NCBI GenBank assembly: GCA_963711675.1 | Contig: CAVQFB010000009.1 | Location: 1-64,000, forward strand | DNA length: 64,000 nucleotides | From: CAVQFB01 sp963711675 | Lineage (GTDB): Bacteria > Acidobacteriota > Terriglobia > Terriglobales > Acidobacteriaceae | Direction of reading: 5' to 3' | Part shown: piece by piece, positions 11,408-21,808 of the stretch | Numbering within the stretch: position 1 is the first letter of the stretch | Layout of the letters: the number at the start of each line of letters is the position of its first letter | Translations under genes and position numbers: made by a program | Notes under the pieces: model-generated | What the model was told of the DNA's origin: nothing | The model's database searches: none | Seen by the model: only the letters and a program-made list of their open reading frames with translations

Positions 11408-12423
11408 TGGCTAAGTTGGGAATTGGCGTACTGGGCGTGGGCGCGATGGGCAGGCGCCATGCGGAGAACATCCGCCGGCATGTGCCTGAAGCCCGCCTCG
11501 TCGCCTTGGCGGATGTTGCGGTCGAACAGGGCCAGGCAGGTCGCCGCAGAACTTGAAATCGAACATGCATTCGCCAACTTCGAAGACATGCTGGAGCGCA
11601 AGGACATCGACTGCGTCGTGATCGCGGCTCCGGACAAGTTCCATGCCCAGGCAATCCGCTCGGCGGCCGCCGCGGGAAAACAGATTCTTTCGGAAAAGCC
11701 TCTCGCGCTCAATCTCGCCGATGCGCAGGCGGCGCTCTGATGCCGTTGCCAAGGCAGGAGTCCATCTGCAGATCGGGTTCATGCGTCGCTACGATCCGGG
11801 ATATGCGGCGGCCATGAAGCGCATCGAAGCGGGCGAGATCGGCGATCCGGTCGTATTCAAGTCGATCGGCCGCGACAAAGATGCTCCGCCGATTTCGTCC
11901 TACCAGTCGAAGCTGAATGGCATGCTCTTTTACAACAACACGATTCACGATTTTGATCTGTGCCCGATGGCTTATGCGCGACGAAGTCACTGAGGTCCAG
12001 GCGTATGCGACCGTGGCGATCCGTCCTGAGGTCGCGCAGTACGGCGACATCGTGGCTGGCGTGGTGAACCTGAAATATCGGCGCGGTGCGATCGGCAATA
12101 TCGAGTCCTATGTGCAATGCGCCTATGGCTACGATATGCGCACCGAGATTGTCGGATCTCGAAGGGTCGATTCAGGTTGGCAGCTATCCAGCAATCGTCG
12201 GCAACCTTCCTGACAAGTAAATGGCGGCATCGCAAACTTTGGCCGACCATTTCCTCACACGGTTTGACGATGCCTACGTCGCGGAGGTTCAGGACTTTGT
12301 TCAAACGTATGTTGAATGACCGGCCGCCTCGCGTTACAGGGCGAAGACGGCCTGCGCGCCCTCGAGATCGCGGTGGCGGCTGAGACTTCTCATCTGCAAT
12401 CCAAGCCATGCCGTGTGAAGTGA
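11408..12423 (+). CDS. iolG: inositol 2-dehydrogenase, IolG type (frame-disrupted, copy 1)
   Basis: An NAD(P)-dependent oxidoreductase of the Gfo/Idh/MocA family that oxidises myo-inositol to 2-keto-inositol (EC 1.1.1.18). The Rossmann start is MAKLGIGVLGVGAMGRRHAE. The catalytic-loop EKP occurs in QILSEKPLAL, and the substrate-side HDF/LARW region appears as NNTIHDFDL next to RWLMRDEVTEV. The order of motifs (IGFMRRYDPGY, IEAGEIGDP, YGYDMRTEIVGS) matches IolG and the second copy at 25391-26435. Frame changes lie near 11530, 11738, 11965, 12155, 12225 and 12310. The repaired protein is ~338 aa, normal for IolG, ending at the TGA at 12421. Confidence 0.85.
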
Positions 12424-12461
12424 GGTAGCCGCTGACTGGCAACTGGCGACCGGAGGAATCC

Positions 12462-13587
12462 ATGACACAGATAACTGCCCCTGCACCTTACAAAAGTCCA
12501 TTGCACGAGATGACCCAGACCACGCCGACCTGCTCTGTGGAACGACTCGGCCTCGATCCAGGAACTGACTTACTCGATCGAGCACGGCGCCGTTGGGGCT
12601 ACTTGCAATCCGGTCATCGTGCTCGGGGTCCTCAAGAAGGAAATGAGCTTATGGAAGGACCGCATTCGTGCGCTGATTGAGGAGCGGCCCACCGCGACCG
12701 AAGAACAGATCGGCTGGCAACTGGTTCGTGAAGTCTCGATCAAAGCCGCTGGCCTGCTGAAGCCAATCTTCGATGCGCACAAAGGCAAGAACGGCCGGCT
12801 CTCCATACAAACCGATCCCGCGATTATTATCGAGACACGCAGCCATCGTGGAGCAGGCCGAGGAATTCGACCGGCTCGCGCCTAACATGATCGTGAAGAT
12901 TCCGGTCACTCGCGCTGGCATTCCGGCGATCGAAGAAGCCACTTATCGCGGCATCAGCATCAACGCGACGGTTTGTTTCACTTGCCGCAGTGCATCGCGG
13001 TGGCTGAAGCCGTGGAGCGCGGGCTGAAGCGGCGCGAGCAAGAAGGAAAGAAGCATAACCACGATGGGACCGGTGTGCACCATCATGGTTGGGCCGCCTC
13101 GATGACTGGCTGAAAGTGGTGGTGGAAAAAGAGAACATCGCGATCGATCCCGGGTACCTGGAGTGGGCGGGCGTCGCGGTGTTCAAGAAGGCGTATCAGA
13201 TATTTCGCGAGCGAGGCTACCGCATTCGTCTGCTTTCCGCGGCGTTTCGCAACCACATGCACTGGAGCGAGTTCATCGGCGGCGACGTTGTCATTTCGCC
13301 GCCGTATTCGTGGCAGGTCCGCTTCAATGCCAGCGATATCAAAGGTCGTGCTCCCGCATCGACAAGTCCGGTAGACCGAAAGATCGTCGAGGAATTGTCG
13401 CAGGAAATTCGCCGATTTCCGCCGCGCTTACAGCGAGGGGGGCCTCTCGGTCGATGAGTTCGACTCATTCGCTCCCAGCCGCCGCACGCTGCGCCAGTTC
13501 ATCGCAGCCTGCATGAGCTCGATGCAGTTGGTGCGAGACTTCATGATTCCCAACCCGGAATGCGAGACGTCGCATGCACTCGAGTGA
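12462..13587 (+). CDS. transaldolase-family protein (frame-disrupted)
   Basis: The ATG follows a perfect GGAGGAATCC. Repaired, the ~370-aa protein contains the transaldolase hallmark GAVGATCNPVIV near residue 40, then GRLSIQTDPR, the candidate Schiff-base-lysine strand MIVKIPVT, and GISINATVCF. This is the TIM-barrel pattern of the TAL/FSA family. Its N-terminus is longer than FSA and resembles full transaldolases. It ends IPNPECETSHALE at the TGA at 13585. Frame changes are near 12535, 12828, 12985, 13088 and 13430. It lies between iolG and a Gfo/Idh gene on the same strand, so it probably acts on an inositol-derived keto-sugar or keto-acid; the reaction is unknown. It might stand in for the missing IolJ aldolase (inference). 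Confidence 0.75.
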
Positions 13588-13598
13588 TATGAACCAGA

Positions 13599-14780
13599 AT
13601 GGCAATCATCGGTGTGGGCGTCATCGGGATGGGTTGGATGGGAACGGTACACAGCCGTGCCTATCTCGCCGATTGCCGATCGCTTTCACGATAGTGGCTT
13701 CGAGGCGAGGCTGGTTGTCTGCGCTGATGAAGTTGAGGAGAGAGCCAAAGAAGCCAGGAGCGATTTGGTTTCGAGAGTTACACAACCCGCTGGCAGGATG
13801 TAATTGCTGACCCGCGAGTTCAGGTTGTGAATGTCGCGACGCCGAATTATATCCATGTTGCGATGGTGAAGGCGCCGCGGCCGCCGGGGAAGCATATCTT
13901 CTGCGAAAAGCCCGTGGGCAGGGACTCGCGTGAGACCTCCGAGATCGAGCGCTTGTCCACGCGAAGCTGGTGTTCTCACCTTCGTCGGATACAACTACCG
14001 TTGGACTCCGATGGTCCAATATGCGCGGCAACTGATCCGCGAAGGAAAACTCGGTAAGATCACTCACTTCCGGGGGCGTTTCTTTGCCGGCTACGCTTCG
14101 AACCCTCAGGACGTGCTCTCATGGCGCTTCCAGCAGGAATTTTCCGGCTCAGGAGTATCCGGCGATCTGTTGTCGCATGTGGTTGACATGGGCTTTTGCT
14201 GGCAGGCCCGATCCAGCGGTAGTTGCGAACCGAGAAACTTTCATCCACGCCGCCCTTCGGCCGAGTCCCTTGTGCGACCGCTGCGCTCGTCTTCATCAGC
14301 CGCAGGAGGCGGCCACAATGCAGGATGTCACCAACGAAGACTACGTGGGTGCTCTGGTGCAATTCGCCAATGGGGCTCAAGGCTGCATGGAAGTCTGCCG
14401 CGTGATCCAGGGCCACAAATGCGATTGGTCGTTCGAGATTGAAGGGACTGCGGGGGCACTGAGTTGGGATTTTGAACGAATGAACGAGATGCATATGTTT
14501 AGTCCGGACAAAACTGCGGCTCACGACGGATGCACGCGCATCGTGAGCGGCCCGCCAACATCCCTTCCACGGGCGATTCAATCCTGGTGCAGGCGACGGG
14601 GCTTGAGCTACGAAGACTTGAAGACGATCGAAGCCATCAGTTTCTGAAGTCGATCGCAGAGAATCGTCAAGCGGAACCTGGGTTCACGGAAGCCCTCAGA
14701 GTCGCGAAGTCCTGGCGGCGATCGAGCGCAGTTGGGAGACCGGAAAGATGGCAGAGCGTTGGGGCACAGTCGCGGCGTAG
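13599..14780 (+). CDS. Gfo/Idh/MocA-family dehydrogenase (frame-disrupted)
   Basis: An NAD(P)-dependent sugar/cyclitol dehydrogenase of ~390 aa after repair. The Rossmann motif is MAIIGVGVIGMGWMGTVHSR. NVATPNYIH and GKHIFCEKPVGR contain the family EKP motif. FVGYNYRWTPMVQYARQLI and SGSGVSGDLLSHVVDMG supply the substrate-binding region with the conserved Asp/His. The length and the ending (AAIERSWETGKMAERWGTVAA) are closer to the ~390-aa branch that includes levoglucosan-dehydrogenase-like enzymes than to IolG. Its start is 11 nt downstream of the transaldolase-like stop. Frame changes are near 13670, 13800, 13880, 13950, 14215, 14300 and 14500-14700. Specific substrate unknown. Confidence 0.8.
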
Positions 14781-14832
14781 TGTAGCCCAACGATGCCGGT
14801 GCGAATTGCAATTTTCGGGAAAGGATTAAGTC

Positions 14833-15856
14833 GTGACGAGCTCGAAACGTATCGGTTATGCGGTAGTAGGTCTCGGCAGCATCGCCGAGATTGCCGTTTT
14901 GCCCGCCTTCCGACACTGCAAGAAATCGAAACTGGTCGCGTCTGGTGAGCCACGATTTGACGCGGGCCAAGCAACTCGGGACGAAGTTTGGCGTGAAGGA
15001 GTGCTACTCCTACGACAACTACGACAGTGCTTGGCCACCCCGAAGTCGACGCTGTTTTTGTCGCCTCGGTGAATGGTGCGCACGCCGAACAGACGATTCG
15101 TGCGGCGGAGCCGCAGGCAAGCACGTCCTGTGCGAGAAACCCCTGGCTAACACAGTCGGTGATTGCCGCCGAATGGTGGAGGCCTGCGAGGCAAATCGCG
15201 TCGATCTGATGACCGCTTATCGCAAGTACTTCGAGCCCGGCAGCGTTGCGCTGAAGAAGCTCATCACCGGCGGCAAACTCGGACGCCTGCGGCACATGTT
15301 CTCGACTTATACCGAGATCGTCGAGCCAAACAAAGCGAAGGCCTGGCAACTCAATCGAAAAATGGCCGGCGGTGGCTCGCTGATGGACCTCGGCGTCTAC
15401 TGCGTGAACACCATGCGCTGGCTCGCCGGCACCTCCCCTGTCGACGCCACGGCTCACAGCTGGACGGAGGACCCGAAGCGTTTTTCTGAAGTGGAAGACA
15501 ACATCGCTTTTCGCCTGACGCATCCTGATGGGCTTGTCTGCCAGGGCACCTCAAGTTTCAGCGCCGTAGCTGCCTCTTTCGTGCAAGTCCACGGCGAAAA
15601 AGGATGGGCGGCCCTCAATCCCGCGTTCGCCTTCGAGGAAGAACGCCGGCTGTTCGGCAAGATCCAGGGCCGATGGTTCGAACAGACGTTCAAGGTGCTC
15701 GACGAGTTTGTCCTGGAACTCGACGGCTTTGCCGATTGCATTCGCTGCCGCCGCAATCCGGAACCGGACGGGCTAGAGGGATTGCGCGACATCGCCACGA
15801 TCCAGGCGATTTATCGGTCGGCGCGGGAGAACCGGACGGTTCGCGTGGAAGCGTGA
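14833..15856 (+). CDS. glucose-fructose-oxidoreductase-like dehydrogenase (frame-disrupted)
   Basis: Another Gfo/Idh/MocA enzyme, of the GFOR-like branch. It starts at a GTG at 14833 (KRIGYAVVGLGSIAEIAVLP). The EKP motif is in GKHVLCEKPLANT. LMTAYRKYFEPGS and GGGSLMDLGVYCVNTMRWLA supply the catalytic Tyr/Asp region seen in GFOR-type proteins. It is a close paralogue of the minus-strand gene at 26412-27486: both have HGEKGWA, NPAF/APAFAFEEERR and ELD..A.CIR. Frame changes are near 14940, 15030 and 15110; the remainder is one long open frame. It ends the plus-strand run before the regulated TonB-receptor promoter. No secretion signal is evident. Confidence 0.85.
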
Positions 15857-15946
15857 AGCCTGTGATTTATGGAAGGCGAAAGGGCAAATCTACAGAAATT
15901 GGGTGAAGCCTGCTAAGCGCCATCGATTTTTCTAATCTCATGCATC

Positions 15947-15956
15947 AAACCGGTTT
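15947..15956. promoter_or_regulatory. AAACCGGTTT palindrome
   Basis: A perfect 10-bp palindrome 17 bp upstream of the TTGACA box at 15973. AAACCGGTTT is a common operator type for LacI-family sugar regulators. Because the promoter also carries AAGCGCTT, two regulators may meet here (inferred). Confidence 0.4.
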
Positions 15957-15972
15957 TTACTAACAAAAAAGC

Positions 15973-16013
15973 TTGACATGGCCGCATCAAGAGAGCTATA
16001 TGATAAGCGCTTA
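15973..16013 (+). promoter_or_regulatory. TonB-receptor promoter with TAAGCGCTTA operator
   Basis: A TTGACA (15973-15978), an 18-bp spacer and TATATG (15997-16002) form a plausible promoter. The 10-bp palindrome TAAGCGCTTA occupies 16004-16013, immediately downstream of the -10. The interval TTGACA-to-AAGCGCTT is 26 bp, identical to the site at 30136-30176 and one base shorter than at 5580. The position fits steric repression. Confidence 0.7.
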
Positions 16014-16077
16014 GTTCGTGACACTGTTGTTTCTGGGTGGGGGCAGCAGCGCATTGCGTTTCCAGGGGGTGAAGCTC

Positions 16078-19000
16078 ATGACAAGGAACACGTGTTTCAA
16101 CGCATGTCTTCTGTTTGTGGTGTCTATGTTGTGGCCAGCCCAGCCGGTTCTGGCTCAGTTAACCACCGGCGGCATTGTGGGAACCGTCACGGATCCTTCC
16201 GGTTCGCGAGTGCCGGGCGTTGCAGTGACCGTCACTCAGGTCGAGACTGGGACTTCGACCACAAGTACTACCGACGCTTCGGGCGACTTCCGCTTCACTG
16301 CGATGAAAATCGGAAAGTACCTGGTTACCTTCCAGAAGGAGGGATTCCAGCGCTTCGTCCAGAGCAATGTCGACCTCGGCATTGGACAGGTCATCCGACT
16401 TGATATCGCATTTAAAGTCGGCGGAACGTGTCGCAAACGGTGGAAGTCACGGACGCGCCTCCTCTGCTGCAGACCGAGACCTCCTCTCTGGGCACGATTG
16501 AGACCCAAAAGCGCATCGTTGAACTGCCCTTGAACGGCAGAAATTTCTTCAAGCTCGCCTATCTCGGTCCGGGGGCGAACGAGGGCGCCACTGGAACCAG
16601 CGCGGGAGCGGGATCAACCGACAATAACCGGCCAGGGACCTCCTTGTCGGTCAATGGCCTGCGGATCTTCGACAATAACTTCCTTCTCGACGGCATGGAC
16701 AACAACGAATTCGGCAACGGCACGGTGGTGATTCAGCCGCCTCCCGATTCCATCCAGGAGTTTCGCGTCGAAGAAAACTCGATGAGCGCTGAATTCGGTC
16801 GCGGCGGCGCGATGGTCAGCCTCGTGCTTCGTTCCGGAACCAACCAGCTTCACGGGGCGGCGTGGGAATTCATCCGCAATGACAAATTGGACGCGCGGAA
16901 TTATTTCGCAACCAGTCAGTTGGGCTTCCAGCGGAACCAGTACGGTGGCCAGTTGGGCGGCCCGATCGTGAAAGACAAGATGTTCATCTTCGGCTCGATC
17001 CAGCGGTCCGACATTCGGGAGGAGGTGCCGTTCATCAGCAGCGTTCCGACGGTGCTGATGCATTCGGGGAATTTCAGCGAGTTGGGTTCAACAATTACGA
17101 ACCCGTTCACCGGGATTGCCTACACCGGCAACACGATTCCGACGTGCGCCCAGGCCGGATGCATCAATAGCCGTAGGTCAGAATATCGTCAATTTGTTTC
17201 CCAATCCGAATATCGCCGGGGCGGGCCTCACCAATAACTTTATTTTCAACGGGAAATACAAGTTCGATGAGACCGCGTTCGAGACGCGGTTCGACTACAA
17301 CATTACAGCCAAGGACCGCTTTTTTGCCCACTATGCCATTGCCACTCCGAAAGCAACGAACCCCTCCAACTTTCCAGAACGTGGACGGAGGGGCTGGTTC
17401 AGGCACATCTGCGCACTCTCGATAACAAAGTGCAGAGTGTGGCTGTGGACTGGAGTCGTATCTTCAATCCCGGTTTGCTCAACGACCTGCGGGTAGGATT
17501 CAACCGATTCAAGGACGCCACCCTGCCGCTGGATTTCGGCACCAATGCCGGAAATAATGTGGGCATTCCTAACGCCAACCATGGAGGCAATTCTTCCGGC
17601 CTGACCAAGATCAACATCAGCGGCTACCAGCAACTCGGGGATTCGCTGTGGGTGCCGGAAACGATTGCGGAGAACGTATACCAACTGGCCGACACGCTGA
17701 GTTGGACGCACGGAAAACATTCTCTGAAGTTCGGCGTTGATTTTCGGCGGCAGCAACGGAACTTCTTCCAGCAGACGGCGCCCTCGGGCTTGCTGGGATT
17801 CAGCGGCAATTATTCGGGCTATGGGTTGGCCGATACATTGCTAGGCATTCCTCAAAATCACGCTGCAGGATCATCTTGCCGGAATCGTCGATCCAACACG
17901 CTACTGGGATTTGTCAGAATTTGTGCAGGACGACATCCGCGTGACCCCGAATCTGACCCTGAATGTGGGGTTGCGGTATGAGATCAGCTCACCGGCCGGT
18001 GGGCCCACCGTGGGCAACTTTAACCTGCAAACCCTCACCGTCAACACCTCGTCCCACGGCGGAGTAAGGTTCGACAAGAACGATTGGGCGCCTCGCGTCG
18101 GTTTTGCCTGGAATGTCCGCCCGAAAACAGTCGTCCGTAGCGCCTTTGGGATTTTTTATGCGGCTGAAGGCAATATTTTCGACGACCTGGGTTTGAATCC
18201 GCCCTCCTTGGCGGTTCAGTCGTTCAACTTCCCAGGCTCCAATCCCTCTACCAACCAGTTGCTGCAAGCGTTCCCGGCGACATTCACTCAGCCCGATCCC
18301 GCCAATCCCACAGGGACAGTGCGAAGTACGGGGGTTATCGGATCAACGTACGTTCGATCCTGTCCGGAGGATTCCGCGGATTTACGAGTGGAATTTGACG
18401 ATGGAGCAGCAATTCAGTCAAAACTGGGTGTTCCGGGCCGGGTACGTGGGCACTCAAGCAGCTCGAACTTGTTCGACCACGAATCGTCGAACTTGAATCA
18501 GCCGCTGCTGCCCTTGGATACGAACTTTTCGGGGACGGGCCCATTCGGGTACAACCAGGGACGGCCCTATTTCGCCACTCGGCCATGCCTGAACGTGGTG
18601 CTGCCTCTCGACGTCGCACGGCTGAGCATGTTCTACAACGGGTTACAGACCTCCCTCGAGCATCGTTTCGCCGGGAGGATTCAATGTCCTGGCTGCCTAC
18701 ACCTTCGCGAAATCAGTGGGAACGGCGGACGGCAACGTGAACCAGTGCGACATCCAAAACGCTCATAACGTTGCCGCAGAAAGGGGTCCAACAACCCCGG
18801 ATTTCCGCCACCAACTGACTGTGAGCTATGTCTATGAATTGCCCTACGGCAAAGGGAAGCACTTTGGGAGTCGAGGCCAACAGCGTAACCCAAGCCGTTC
18901 TTGGAGCATGGCAGGTCGCAGGAGTAACCCGGGCCGCAGCGGAGAAGCTTTCGATGTTCTGCATGGGGGGTGACCTTACCAATACAGGAGCGTTCCCGCC

Positions 19001-19511
19001 GCGTCCGGACATCATTCACAACCCCAATGATTTCTCCTTTGATATCGCGACGCAGGCTGCGCTCGGTTGCAGCAATCCTGGGCATCAGACTCTGGATTGC
19101 TGGTTCAATCAGGCTGCTTTTGTCGCTCCCGCACTCTCTTCCGCCCCGGGCGCCTGCGGCGGCCAGTGCATTGCGCGCAACTTCGGGGACGCCAGACGCG
19201 CGGCATTACGCGGTCCCGATATGGTGAACTTTGACTTTTCCGCCTACAAGACGTTCCGGCTAAGCGAGAGATTTGGACTGGTTTTCCGAGCCGAGTTCTT
19301 TAACATCTTCAACCACCCTAACTTTAACCTTCCGAACGTAGGATCGGGTGGCGGCAGCAGCGGGGCTGGCATTGTCAATTTCAACTGCGTGACGGCAGTT
19401 TCTGGAGGGCCTACCGATTGCAGCGGGCGTTCGAGCGGAGGCGGAGCCATCACCCAAACACTGCCTGACGCTCAGCGGGAGATTCAGTTCGGTCTCAAGC
19501 TTGAGTTCTAG
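16078..19511 (+). CDS. Oar-like TonB-dependent receptor (frame-disrupted)
   Basis: An outer-membrane transporter of ~1,140 aa after repair. The signal peptide (LLFVVSMLWPAQPVLA) is followed by a carboxypeptidase-regulatory-like beta-sandwich (GGIVGTVTDPSGSRVPGVAV). A TonB plug follows (IVELPLNGRNFFKLAYL, FLLDGMDNNEFGNG, SAEFGRGGAMVSLVLRSGTN), then a large barrel (YGGQLGGPIVKDKMFIFGS, FRAEFFNIFNHPNFNLP). It ends in a short aromatic tail (FGLKLEF), as expected for a BAM substrate. The ATG has CAGGGGGTG upstream. Frame changes are near 16425, 17165, 17395, 17865, 18357, 18470, 18680 and 18850. It has its own AAGCGCTT-controlled promoter within the inositol region, so it probably imports the region's substrate or a larger conjugate of it (inferred). 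Confidence 0.88.
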
Positions 19512-19689
19512 GTTGCCGACGGGCAGCGGAGACGCGAAAGCTAGTATGTGATCGTGATCCGCGAAGCCGTGGGCTGGCAATCGGCAACCGTCGTCCCTTG
19601 TTGGCGCCCAGCACCTTCTGGATTCGCGCGACCGCGACAGTTTCTCCAAGGAGGTGCTTGCGCCCTCGTTGGATTAAGAGGGACGAGGG

Positions 19690-20593
19690 ATGGCGATTAA
19701 AGTAGCTAACGCCCCCATCAGCTGGGGGATCATGGAGCATGTTGAGCACCCGGCTGATTATCCCTACGGACGCGTCCTCGATGAGATCGCGGCCGCCGGT
19801 TACACAGGAACCGAGCTCGGCCCCTACGGATTTCTTCCTGCGGAACCTGCGATGCTCCGCCGCGAACTCGATAAGCGTTCCCTCACACTCTGCTCGGCCT
19901 TCGTCGACATCGAACTTGGTAACGTAGCCGCACACGCAGAAGGCCTAGCCTACGTGGCCCGCTCTGCTCGGCTGATCAGCGACGCCGGCGCACGGCTGCT
20001 GGTTCTTTCCGATAGAATTACTCCTGAGAGAAATGCCACTGCCGGCCGCCGTGAGGATGCGAACCAGGTTTCCTGGAGCGAAGCCGGGTGGCAGGCTGCG
20101 GCCAAAGCGATCGGTGAGGTGATCGCCCAGTGCAAGGCGGTCGGACTTAGGGTTGCGTTTCACCATCATGCCGGCAGCCACGTGGAGACTCCAGAGGAGG
20201 TTGACCGCCTTTTCTCGTTGTTTCCGGCGGACGAGCTGGGTCTATGCCTCGACACCGGTCACTATGTTTATTGTGGCGGCGACACGGTTGCATTCCTTGA
20301 GAAGCAGGTTTCGCGCGTGTGGTGCGTGCACCTGAAGGACGTCTACGACGCGAAGGCAGCCGAGGCGCGTCGTGCGCGCATGAATTTTCACGAGGCGGTC
20401 AGGCATGGAATCTTCGCTCCGCTGGGCAAGGGAAGCATCGATTTTTCCCGCGTCGTGTCACTCCTGCAAAAAGGGACACTTCGACGGCTGGGTGGTGGTG
20501 GAGGCGGACGTCTTACCCGGCGGCGTTGGTGCTGACGCACCTTTGGCCAATGCCCGGGCCGGAAGAGAGTATTTGCGCAAGCTAGGGATCTGA
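19690..20593 (+). CDS. iolE: inosose dehydratase-like IolE (one frame change)
   Basis: A TIM-barrel enzyme of the AP-endonuclease-2/IolE family. IolE dehydrates 2-keto-myo-inositol to the trihydroxycyclohexanedione used by IolD (EC 4.2.1.44). Family residues are APISWGIMEH at the start and AAAGYTGTELGPYGFLP. The metal-site strands are AFHHHAGSHVETPEE, LCLDTGHYVYCGGD and VHLKDVY. The 3' part changes frame near 20478 and then reads GHFDGWVVVEADV to the TGA at 20591. It follows the TonB receptor in the same direction and precedes a LacI regulator. IolH/IolI-type relatives share this fold, but the N-terminus and the strict pathway context favour IolE. ATG with GAGGGACGAGGG upstream. Confidence 0.85.
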
Positions 20594-20660
20594 GGAGAAA
20601 GGAGCAGCGCGTCACAGGCTGCTCGGGCACCGCAGTTGGTCGCGTTTCCTGAACGAGAAA

Positions 20661-21754
20661 ATGTCTCCGGCAAAAAAGAGTCGCACACGGAAAACCACCA
20701 AGGCGCCCAGCATCTACGACGTCGCGAAAGAAGCCCGCGTCTCTGTTTTCACCGTGTCAGCGGTAGTCAACGGTAAGAGCCACGTCGGCAAGGCGCTCAA
20801 GCAGCGCGTCGATGCCGCGATCCAAAAGCTGAGTTACCGGCCAAACTTGCTGGCGCGCAGTCTTAGCGAACCGCCGCACCCACACCCTTGGCATTGTGGT
20901 CCCTGATATCTCAAATCCGTTTTTTCCCTCTGGTCGTCCGCGGCGCCGAAGACGCCGCGCAAAAGCACGGCTACAACATTCTCTTGTGCGACAGCGACGA
21001 TCGCCTGGAGAGGGAAGAAGAATGCCTGGAGGTACTGCTGGCCAAGCGCGTCGACGGCATCTTGTTGACTAAGGCGCCGCAGGCCTTCAGCCCCTCTCTG
21101 CGCCAGCTGATCGACGATTCTCAGGTTCCCTTCGTGCTCTTGATGCGGACCTACCCGAGTCTCACGAAAGATGCTGTGATCACCGATGACTACGCGGGCG
21201 CGTACGAGGCCGTATGCCAACTCGCCCGCGCAGGGCATCGCCGCATCGGCCTGCTGGGCGGCCCCATGACCGTCAGCAACGGCCGCGAACGCTGGAAGGG
21301 TTTTCGCGATGCTCTGGAAGCCAACGGCCTGACTCACGATCCTGAATTGCTGGTTGAGGGTGACTACCGCATCGAATCCGGCTATCGCGGAGGCCATGCG
21401 CTGCTTTCCCGAAGTCCCGACGGCATCTACGTCGCGAACTATCTTATGACCGTGGGTCTCCTGAAGGCCGCGGATGAAATGGGAATGCGGTGTCCGGAAG
21501 ATTTCGGGCTCGTGAGTTTCGATGATTACCCTTGGCTTGCCGTCTTTCGTCCGCGCCTCACGACTGTGGAACTTCCGAAATATCAGATCGGATTTGAGGC
21601 GGCCGAACTATTGCTGGAGCGGATCAAGGGCGAGCAAGGTCAGGGCGGAACTCGGAAGCTGGTGCCGGAGCTGCATGTGCGGGAGTCTTGCGGTTTCCGG
21701 CTTCGGCCAGCCCGAAACGCCGAGCCCCGCAACGAAGCCCGAGTCGAGGGTTGA
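20661..21754 (+). CDS. LacI-family transcriptional regulator (copy 2, one frame change)
   Basis: A close paralogue of the regulator at 7984-9072. The HTH KAPSIYDVAKEARVSVFTVS is almost identical, including the recognition helix, and the hinge YRPNLLARSL and effector-domain motifs (GGPMTVSNGRERW, FGLVSFDDYPWLAVFRPRLT) are shared. One frame change near 20875 separates HTH/hinge from the effector domain: LARSL, then NRRTHTLGIVVPDISNPFFP. The repaired length is ~364 aa. Two regulators with near-identical reading heads in one region suggest they compete for, or share, the AAGCGCTT sites while sensing different ligands (inference). Confidence 0.88.
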
Positions 21755-21808
21755 CGCTCTGCGTGCTTTCACTTTCCTCCATCTCGTCCCCGCTCTAGAA
21801 TCGCTATC

